From NCBI GenBank assembly GCA_947570515.1, contig CANOUM010000138.1, forward strand, positions 1-5,044: a stretch of 5,044 nucleotides of DNA, given 5' to 3'. Made by a program: the position numbers and the translations under genes. The notes below the pieces were generated by a model. That model had not been told where the DNA came from and made no database searches. It saw only the letters and a program-made list of their open reading frames with translations. The stretch's first letter is position 1; each line of letters starts with the position of its first letter. This document shows positions 1 through 5,044 of the stretch, piece after piece. The DNA is from an uncultured Clostridia bacterium. GTDB lineage: Bacteria > Bacillota > Clostridia > Lachnospirales > Bianqueaceae.

Positions 1-17
1 ATGTATAAGCGTCGTTT

Positions 18-24
18 AGGAAAG
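18..24 (+). promoter_or_regulatory. Weak ribosome binding site for the first ABC exporter gene
   Basis: AGGAAAG lies 9 bases before the ATG at 34 and partly matches the Shine-Dalgarno consensus. The same reading frame carries a TAG stop at 25-27, so ATG 34 is the first possible start after that stop. The TAG could also be the end of an upstream cistron, but only 24 bases before it are visible, too few to tell. No promoter can be judged in the first 33 bases. Confidence 0.45.
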
Positions 25-33
25 TAGACTGAT

Positions 34-1875
34 ATGATAGAACAAAAGACTTCACATCGCGCTTTTAATACGGCGTGGTGGGTCCTTAAAAGAGAATGGA
101 AGTATGCAAAACCTTTATTTTTGTTTCTCATCATAACGGCGCTGCTCTATGTGGGGGAGCAGTTTTTAGCGATTATTCTTTCACAGCAGACGGTAGTGCA
201 AATTCAGAGCGGTCATTCGTACGGCAGGATGATGCTGGTACTGGGAGGGATCCTTGCAGGGCTCTGCCTTTTAAAAACAATGAACGCTAGCATTGCTACA
301 GGAAAATGGCCCTATGAATCCCTGTTTCGTGAGAAGGTTCGGGGTGAATTCGTTAAAAAACATCTGAGCGTATCCTATATGACAGCAGAATCCCCGAAGT
401 TTCAGGATATGTACCGCAGAGGTCAGGAGGTGCTCTGGGCCAGTGGCTCTTACAGTCCGCTGACCAATCTGGCGGAATCCGCCGTTGGGTTTATCAAAAA
501 TATTATAGGATATCTTTTATTCGGAACGGTCATTTCTTTTGTCAATCCATGGATTGGCGTTTTGCTGACAGTCTCAGCTGGCATCCATTATTTTTTCATG
601 CAGCGGTATGTGCGCTATGAATATCAGAATAGAAAAAACTGGACGCCGATTGATCGTAAAATGGATTATATTTTGGGGAAAAGCCGTACCTTCGAGACCG
701 CTAAGGATGTGCGCATTTATGGACTGAGCAGCTGGTTTTCGGATCTTTTCAAACAGCTTGCCAAGCAGAGGCTGGTATGGGACCGACGGCTTTTGACAAA
801 AAGTTTTTCTGCCAGCATAGCCGAGCTTATGATCATTCTGCTGCGGGATGGATTGGCCTATTATCTTTTAATCACCCTCACACTGCAGGGCGAGATCACG
901 GCCGATGAGTTTGTTCTCTATTTTGCTGCGATCGGCAGTTTTGCAACTTGGGTCGGCGGAATTATGCAGGCATGGAATACCATACATGCGGAAAATCTAA
1001 AAGTTTGTGATCTGCGCGATGTGATCGAGTGGCAGGAAGAGAATTGGTGGCAGGGCAGTTTTCAGAAAGAAATCCATCAGGCATGCAGTCTTGAGCTGCG
1101 CGGTGTGAGTTTTGCTTATGCAGGGGCTGAAAAGCCAGTGCTGAAGGAAGTGTCGGTGAAGATTGCGCCGGGTGAAAAGATTGCCATCGTAGGACTTAAC
1201 GGCGCGGGAAAGACTACGCTGATTAAAAATATCTGCGGACTCTATCACCCTACAAGTGGTGAAATTTTGGTGAACGGCCGTGCACAAAAGGAGTTTACAG
1301 CGCAGGAATATATGAAGCTGTTTTCAGTCGTATTTCAGGATTTTCAGATGCTGCAGACGAGCATTGCCGAAATGGTATCTTCTCAGACGCCCGATAAAAC
1401 AGATCGTGCGCGCGTTCAGGAATGTCTGCAGCTTGCCGGGCTCTGGAAGAAGATAGAATCGCTGCCGCAGGGAATGGATGCGCGAATCGGGAGGCAGATC
1501 TATGCAGACGGCATAGATTTATCAGGTGGAGAGCGCCAAAAACTGATGCTGGCAAAGGCAATCTATAAGGCAGCGCCCATGCTGATTCTCGACGAGCCGA
1601 CGGCAGCGCTGGATCCGATTGCAGAAAATGAGATGTATCAGCAGTATCATGCACTGACCAAAGGAAGAACATCGATTTTTATTTCTCATCGTTTGTCCTC
1701 CACACGGTTTTGCGACCGTATCCTGCTTTTGGAAAATGGATGTATCGCTGAAAGCGGCAGTCACGATGAGCTGATGGCGCTTGGAGGAAAGTATGCCAGG
1801 CTTTATGAGGTGCAGAGACGCTTTTTTGAAGAAGTGGTGGGGCAGACAGATGACGGAGAGCAAAATAACGCGTAA
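34..1875 (+). CDS. ABC exporter half-transporter A (membrane domain fused to ATPase)
   Basis: This 613-residue protein is an ABC half-transporter of the exporter (ABCB-like) type, placed in the cytoplasmic membrane and using ATP hydrolysis to move an unknown substrate. By eye the membrane domain (about residues 1-335) has six hydrophobic segments near 27-50, 64-84, 150-168, 171-190, 262-282 and 293-313. The segment AKDVRIYG near 223-230 looks like the second coupling helix. The ATPase domain follows: A-loop Tyr362, Walker A GLNGAGKT at 387-394, Q-loop Gln435, signature LSGGE at 496-500, Walker B ending in Asp520-Glu521, D-loop ALD at 525-527, H-loop His552. All catalytic positions are present; the signature has Glu where LSGGQ has Gln. 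The start is fixed by an in-frame stop at 25-27; the next Met is residue 66. The stop overlaps the start of the next gene, which encodes the likely partner half. No peptidase domain is attached. Family assignment is firm, substrate unknown. Confidence 0.93.
   Translation: MIEQKTSHRAFNTAWWVLKREWKYAKPLFLFLIITALLYVGEQFLAIILSQQTVVQIQSGHSYGRMMLVLGGILAGLCLLKTMNASIATGKWPYESLFREKVRGEFVKKHLSVSYMTAESPKFQDMYRRGQEVLWASGSYSPLTNLAESAVGFIKNIIGYLLFGTVISFVNPWIGVLLTVSAGIHYFFMQRYVRYEYQNRKNWTPIDRKMDYILGKSRTFETAKDVRIYGLSSWFSDLFKQLAKQRLVWDRRLLTKSFSASIAELMIILLRDGLAYYLLITLTLQGEITADEFVLYFAAIGSFATWVGGIMQAWNTIHAENLKVCDLRDVIEWQEENWWQGSFQKEIHQACSLELRGVSFAYAGAEKPVLKEVSVKIAPGEKIAIVGLNGAGKTTLIKNICGLYHPTSGEILVNGRAQKEFTAQEYMKLFSVVFQDFQMLQTSIAEMVSSQTPDKTDRARVQECLQLAGLWKKIESLPQGMDARIGRQIYADGIDLSGGERQKLMLAKAIYKAAPMLILDEPTAALDPIAENEMYQQYHALTKGRTSIFISHRLSSTRFCDRILLLENGCIAESGSHDELMALGGKYARLYEVQRRFFEEVVGQTDDGEQNNA
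1836..1842 (+). promoter_or_regulatory. Ribosome binding site for ABC exporter half B, inside half A
   Basis: GGTGGGG lies 7 bases before the ATG at 1850, within the coding sequence of the first half-transporter. It is a moderate match to the anti-Shine-Dalgarno pairing sequence. Together with the overlap of the two genes it suggests translational coupling. A stronger GGAGG at 1783-1787 sits 5 bases before an in-frame ATG at 1793, so the choice of start is not fully settled by ribosome binding sites alone. Confidence 0.5.
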
Positions 1876-3739
1876 AGAACATATTTTACTATTCAAAAGA
1901 AGCTGGCGGCTTTTATGGCAGCTGGATAACGTGTATACGCTGGTGATGACAGCAGCGGCGGCTCTGCGCGGCAGTATCCCTTATATATCGGTATATATGT
2001 CGGCGCTGATCTTAGATGAACTCATCTATGCCAAACGGATCGATCGGTTAGTGCTTTATGCTGCGCTCACAGTTGGTTTGACCTTTCTGCTGCAAATGCT
2101 GCGTGCAGCCCTTGAAAAGGTGCAGGAATATCATCTGCGGATTCTATATCAGAATGAAGAGAGAATTTTTTCGGATAAGCTGATGAGCATGGATTATGAG
2201 CAGATCGAAAGTGCTAAGCTGTCCGCGCTGTATCATCGGATCAGGCTGGAAAGCCAAACGGGATATAATCTGTATTATCTCAGAACAGGGGCGGATAAGC
2301 TGGTCACCAATCTGATCAGCGTGACAGCGGCACTGGGCATTACCATATCGCTTTTCACGATGAAGGCAATTCCTCTCTGGATGAAGCTCATGATGATCGC
2401 CGTACTCATTTTACTCATTCTGATCAATCAATATATGGTTAGGCGGGAACAAAAGCTGCAGATGGATTTCTTTGAAGACTGTGTTGATTCGAATCGGATG
2501 TTTAATTATCTGGATGAGCATTTCGCCAACTATCATACAGGCATGGAGATACGGCTTTACGGTATGGAGGAGCTGGCGATGTATACCTGCGAGTCGTATG
2601 AGCATGAGGTCAATGAGCAGAATTTTCGGGTACGTAAAAAAATGCTTCCCTATCATGTGGGAAGCGAACTGATCATGAGTCTTTTTTTGCAGCTTTTAGC
2701 CTATGGTATTGTCATTTATGGCGCTGCAGCCGGCGGTATTTCTATCGGTTCCGCAGCCAAATATGCGAGCAGTATGACGCTGCTGGTCTGGGGAATTCAA
2801 AATCTGGTCAGTGCACTGCACCAGATGGCTAACAATCATCAGTATTTAAAGCGCTATTTTGCCTATATGGATATTCCGTCTGTTATGTATCGCGGGACGC
2901 TTCCGGTTGAGAAACGCATTCTCTGTGAGGCGGGAGATAAGGAATACGAGATTGAATTTCGAAACGTAAGCTTTCGCTATCTGGAGACCGAAGCCTATGC
3001 TCTGCGAAATGTATCGCTTACGTTTAAAATCGGAGGACGGATGGCTGTAGTCGGCAGAAACGGCAGCGGAAAAACGACCTTTATCAAACTGCTTTGCCGC
3101 CTGTATGACCCTACAGAGGGCGAGATTTTGCTCAACGGTATTGATATTCGCAAATATGATTACGAGGAGTATCTTTCCATTTTTTCAATTGTTTTTCAGG
3201 ATTTCAAGCTGTTTTCTATGTCTCTGGGGCAAAATATCGCCGCCGAGACCAGCTATGACGGCGGCAAAGTGAAGGAATGTATTCAAAAAGTAGGTCTGCA
3301 GGAACGGTTTGAAAGGATGCCGCAGGGACTTGAAACCTGTCTGTACAAGGATTTTGAAGAAGACGGCGTCGAAATTTCCGGCGGCGAAGCGCAGAAAATT
3401 GCCCTGGCGCGCGCCTTGTATAGAAACGCGCCCTTTATCATCCTTGACGAGCCCACAGCAGCCCTGGATCCTATCGCCGAGGCGGAAATCTACGAGAAAT
3501 TCAATCAGATCGTACAAGACCGTACGGCCGTTTATATCTCACATCGTTTATCCAGCTGCCGGTTCTGCGATGAAATCGCGGTATTCGACGGCGGCAGGCT
3601 CGTGCAGCAGGGCAGTCACGAAGCATTACTCAAACAAACAGACGGACAGTATTATGCCCTGTGGCAGGCACAGGCCCAGTATTATTCATCCAGATCCAGC
3701 GCCGAAGGAAAGATGGCGATGCCCGGATCCGCTTCCTGA
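1850..3739 (+). CDS. ABC exporter half-transporter B (membrane domain fused to ATPase)
   Basis: From ATG 1850 this gives a 629-residue ABC half-transporter, the probable heterodimer partner of the preceding gene, with which it overlaps by 26 bases. The membrane domain (about 1-340) has hydrophobic segments near 29-52, 65-86, 149-171, 174-196, 272-295 and 303-324, plus MEIRLYGM near 232-239 as a likely coupling helix. The ATPase domain shows A-loop Tyr377, Walker A GRNGSGKT at 402-409, Q-loop Gln450, signature ISGGE at 509-513, Walker B ending Asp533-Glu534, D-loop ALD at 538-540 and H-loop His565. The two ATPase domains are clearly related: both carry DEPTAALDPIAE and SHRLSS.RFCD. The start was chosen because the N-terminus then resembles that of related proteins as I recall them; ATG 1793 would add 19 residues. 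The last 17 residues, after QAQYY, lie opposite the 3' end of the acetyltransferase gene and look like an extension. Substrate is unknown; drug, lipid or peptide export are all possible. Confidence 0.92.
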   Translation: MTESKITRKEHILLFKRSWRLLWQLDNVYTLVMTAAAALRGSIPYISVYMSALILDELIYAKRIDRLVLYAALTVGLTFLLQMLRAALEKVQEYHLRILYQNEERIFSDKLMSMDYEQIESAKLSALYHRIRLESQTGYNLYYLRTGADKLVTNLISVTAALGITISLFTMKAIPLWMKLMMIAVLILLILINQYMVRREQKLQMDFFEDCVDSNRMFNYLDEHFANYHTGMEIRLYGMEELAMYTCESYEHEVNEQNFRVRKKMLPYHVGSELIMSLFLQLLAYGIVIYGAAAGGISIGSAAKYASSMTLLVWGIQNLVSALHQMANNHQYLKRYFAYMDIPSVMYRGTLPVEKRILCEAGDKEYEIEFRNVSFRYLETEAYALRNVSLTFKIGGRMAVVGRNGSGKTTFIKLLCRLYDPTEGEILLNGIDIRKYDYEEYLSIFSIVFQDFKLFSMSLGQNIAAETSYDGGKVKECIQKVGLQERFERMPQGLETCLYKDFEEDGVEISGGEAQKIALARALYRNAPFIILDEPTAALDPIAEAEIYEKFNQIVQDRTAVYISHRLSSCRFCDEIAVFDGGRLVQQGSHEALLKQTDGQYYALWQAQAQYYSSRSSAEGKMAMPGSAS

Positions 3740-4596
3740 AGATAGCGCTTCACAAGCGGGTCTTCTGATACATTCAGCATAAAAAAAGCAGGAGAGGTAG
3801 CCCTCGCATCCCTGGCCCTAAGGCCAAGATCAGCCGCGCAAGCGGCAAGCAGAGGCAGGGCTATCTCTTTTTGGTTGCTGATCTGGCGGAGAATAGCGGC
3901 GGCATGCTGACCGAGCGGTACGAGATCTTTAATCACATCACCGGTATAGCGGGCATAGCCTAAGATTTCATCGCCACGCGTAAAGACGCTGGCCTTCACC
4001 TGATTAGGCGAATGATTGAACCATTGAACAATCAGATCGCCGGGATAGAGGGCAAGCCGGTCATTGATGTGGAGCTCCTTCCAGCGGCGTGTGAGCCAGG
4101 GCAGATCGCTTTGACGCACAGGACGTTCCTGAATGCTCGGATCCGGCGCAGCTTCGTTTATGACCGTGCAGCCCTGAAGTGAAAAAGCGTTTGGCTGATA
4201 GCCAAATTTGCCGTAGTATTCCGGATGACCTAAAAGAAAGAGGAAGGATATCCCCTTTTTTTGCGCTGTGCGCGCACCTTCTTCAAGCAATGCGCGTCCG
4301 ATGCCCTGTCGCTGATGGGCGGGGGCGACGGTGAGCGGAGCAAGATAGGCGCTTTTGCGTTCTTCACCCAGGAGAATGGCGGGCAGAAAGGAGAAGAGGG
4401 CGTGGCCGAGAATACGGCCGGTGCCTTCTTCTTCGGCTACCAGCGCGAGCTCGGGATCGTAAAACTGGCCGGAGCGAAGAGTGTCGACAATGGCGGGTTC
4501 ACCGCGCCAGGGACGCTCCTGCCAATGGGAGAAGGCTTCATAGGTGATATCGGCAATCTGGCTATAATCCTGCGGGGTTTCGGGACGAATGATCAT
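3682..4596 (-). CDS. GNAT-family N-acetyltransferase, YhbS-like, with C-terminal extension
   Basis: This 304-residue protein is predicted to transfer an acetyl group from acetyl-CoA to an amine; the acceptor is unknown, and it should be cytoplasmic. The N-terminal half (about 1-150) is a GNAT fold: an opening MIIRPETPQDYSQIADI strand and helix, then the core LAPLTVAPAHQRQGIGRAL at 85-103, whose QRQGIG (95-100) is the acetyl-CoA pyrophosphate-binding loop. GHPEYYGKFGY at 123-133 is typical of YhbS-like (COG3153) proteins. Many simple GNAT proteins have about 150-200 residues; here about 150 more follow. They begin with another R..DLPWL-like opening (161-168) and a strand-like VFTRGDEILGYARY (204-217), possibly a degenerate second GNAT fold. 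The start ATG overlaps the stop of the upstream transporter gene (ATGA) and has a near-perfect ribosome binding site. The 3' end overlaps the converging ABC gene by 58 bases. An Eis-like tandem enzyme is an alternative; the GNAT assignment itself is firm. Confidence 0.9.
   Translation of the reverse strand: MIIRPETPQDYSQIADITYEAFSHWQERPWRGEPAIVDTLRSGQFYDPELALVAEEEGTGRILGHALFSFLPAILLGEERKSAYLAPLTVAPAHQRQGIGRALLEEGARTAQKKGISFLFLLGHPEYYGKFGYQPNAFSLQGCTVINEAAPDPSIQERPVRQSDLPWLTRRWKELHINDRLALYPGDLIVQWFNHSPNQVKASVFTRGDEILGYARYTGDVIKDLVPLGQHAAAILRQISNQKEIALPLLAACAADLGLRARDARATSPAFFMLNVSEDPLVKRYLQEADPGIAIFPSALDLDE
3738..3765. other. Imperfect stem-loop at the convergent gene ends
   Basis: GAAGA (3738-3742) pairs with TCTTC (3761-3765) and CGCTT (3746-3750) pairs with AAGCG (3754-3758), leaving a 3-base loop (CAC) and an internal loop of TAG against GG. 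It starts within the stop codon of the second ABC gene and lies inside the acetyltransferase coding sequence. No T tract follows on either strand, so it does not qualify as an intrinsic terminator. It could be a transcript-end structure for the ABC operon or simply chance. Confidence 0.25.
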
Positions 4597-5044
4597 GGAC
4601 GAATCCTCCTTTTGATATGTCTGGTGAGAAATGAAAAATGGGTTTCTACAAGTAATATGGCAAAAAACATCAGCGCGCAGCCGATGATCATGCGCGGCGT
4701 AAGGCGCTCGTTTAGAAGAAGTACGGAGAAGAGGACGCCGAATACGGATTCAAAGGAAAGCAGCAGGGAAGCGGTGCTGGGCGCGGTGTATTTTTGGCAG
4801 ACATTTTGCAGTAAAAAGCCGAGAAGGGTACTGAAGAGGCCGAGATAGAGCATTCCGGTGAGAATATCAGGCTGCAGCGCCGCGATGGGAAAGGCGCCGT
4901 CGAAGAAAGGAGCCAGTATCCATGAAAATAAGGCGGTGAAGGAGAGCTGCAGCAGGGTGAGCAGTACAGGATCCTGCTTTTCGGTGTACTTGTCGATGTA
5001 GACCATATGAATGGCAAAGCCGAAGCCGCAGATGAGCGTGAGCA
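4593..5044 (-). CDS. EamA/DMT-superfamily transporter, C-terminal half (5' end outside window)
   Basis: The last 149 codons plus stop of an integral membrane transporter are visible; the frame stays open to the right edge, so the Met at 5006 is internal rather than the start. Five hydrophobic segments can be seen: LTLICGFGFAIHMVYI, VLLTLLQLSFTALFSWIL, ILTGMLYLGLFSTLLGFLL, TASLLLSFESVFGVLFSVLL and MIIGCALMFFAILLV. The fourth is followed by NERLTPRMIIG, the typical E.....Q/R..G ending of an EamA domain. The pattern matches the second EamA repeat of a ten-segment protein, so roughly the first half is missing from the window. The protein ends in a basic tail (RHIKRRIRP), expected in the cytoplasm. 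Such proteins export or import small metabolites such as amino acids; the substrate cannot be read here. The gene leads directly into the acetyltransferase gene with a 4-base overlap. Family assignment is strong, function open. Confidence 0.87.
   Translation of the reverse strand, partial: LTLICGFGFAIHMVYIDKYTEKQDPVLLTLLQLSFTALFSWILAPFFDGAFPIAALQPDILTGMLYLGLFSTLLGFLLQNVCQKYTAPSTASLLLSFESVFGVLFSVLLLNERLTPRMIIGCALMFFAILLVETHFSFLTRHIKRRIRP
4605..4610 (-). promoter_or_regulatory. Strong ribosome binding site for the acetyltransferase gene
   Basis: On the minus strand AGGAGG stands 8 bases before the ATG at 4596-4594, within the last codons of the upstream transporter gene. It is a full Shine-Dalgarno match at normal spacing and confirms the acetyltransferase start. 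With the ATGA stop/start overlap it implies that the two genes share a transcript and may be translationally coupled. Confidence 0.85.

Noticed and set aside
1..27. Small open frame MYKRRLGK ending in TAG at 25-27
   Set aside because: Only 24 bases precede the stop. It may be the tail of an upstream gene, but the other two frames also end within 19 bases, so the window cannot decide.
1295..1896. Several minus-strand open frames opposite the first ABC ATPase domain
   Set aside because: They are antisense to conserved motifs, mutually overlapping and without recognisable domains.
3658..3674. CCTGTG/CACAGG hairpin just after the acetyltransferase stop as a terminator
   Set aside because: The six-pair stem is followed on the minus strand by GCATAATACTG, not a T tract, and the bases encode conserved residues (LWQAQ) of the ABC protein.
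3309..3782. Open frame of 157 codons on the + strand in another frame of the second ABC gene
   Set aside because: It overlaps the Walker B, D-loop and H-loop coding region of the ABC gene and its translation is low-complexity, rich in Arg, Ser and Pro, as expected of a shadow frame.
3813..3826. TGGCC-CTAA-GGCCA hairpin
   Set aside because: Short stem inside the acetyltransferase gene without a T tract; most likely chance from GC-rich codons.
3833..3846. GCCGC-GCAA-GCGGC hairpin with a GNRA-type loop
   Set aside because: It lies well inside the acetyltransferase coding sequence, encodes its Ala-rich helix, and is not followed by a T tract on either strand.
4563..4568. Perfect TATAAT on the + strand
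   Set aside because: It lies inside the acetyltransferase coding sequence, has no -35-like TTGACA at the right distance (ATAGGT there), is not an extended -10, and leads into no plus-strand gene.
4589..4692. Repeated palindromic ATGATCATG at 4589-4597 and 4684-4692
   Set aside because: Both copies encode Met-Ile-Ile on the minus strand in their genes; two short copies at coding positions are best explained by chance.
4261..4848. Long open frame of 195 codons on the + strand
   Set aside because: It lies antisense to the acetyltransferase and the EamA-type gene, both of which have clear family motifs and a strong ribosome binding site; its translation shows no recognisable domain.

Overview
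The window is coding almost from end to end and holds four protein genes in two converging pairs. Protein style, short or overlapping gene junctions and Shine-Dalgarno sites suggest a Firmicute of the Clostridia type, perhaps Lachnospiraceae-like. This is an inference from protein resemblance, since no taxonomic marker is present.

Left part (34-3739, + strand): two adjacent, overlapping genes each encode a full half-transporter of the ABC exporter type, with an N-terminal membrane domain and a C-terminal ATPase domain. They very likely assemble as a heterodimer. Both ATPase domains keep all catalytic motifs, including the Walker B glutamate, so neither site looks degenerate by motif. The cargo cannot be read from the sequence: no precursor peptide, peptidase domain, modification enzyme or regulator lies inside the window.

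Right part (3682-5044, - strand): the end of an EamA/DMT-type 10-TM transporter gene (its 5' part lies beyond the right edge) overlaps the start of a 304-residue GNAT acetyltransferase gene by 4 bases (ATGA), with a strong AGGAGG site before the second start. The acetyltransferase has a YhbS-like N-terminal half and a C-terminal half of about 150 residues that I cannot assign with confidence.

The two pairs collide tail to tail with a 58-base overlap. The last residues of the second ABC protein are therefore encoded on the strand opposite the acetyltransferase's 3' end, and no typical terminator separates the operons. There is no intergenic stretch longer than the first 33 bases, and I see no RNA genes, mobile elements, CRISPR arrays or long repeats.

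I do not see convincing evidence for an undescribed system. The most interesting points are the convergent overlap with its likely C-terminal extension, the unassigned half of the acetyltransferase, and the two intact ATPase sites in a presumed heterodimer.
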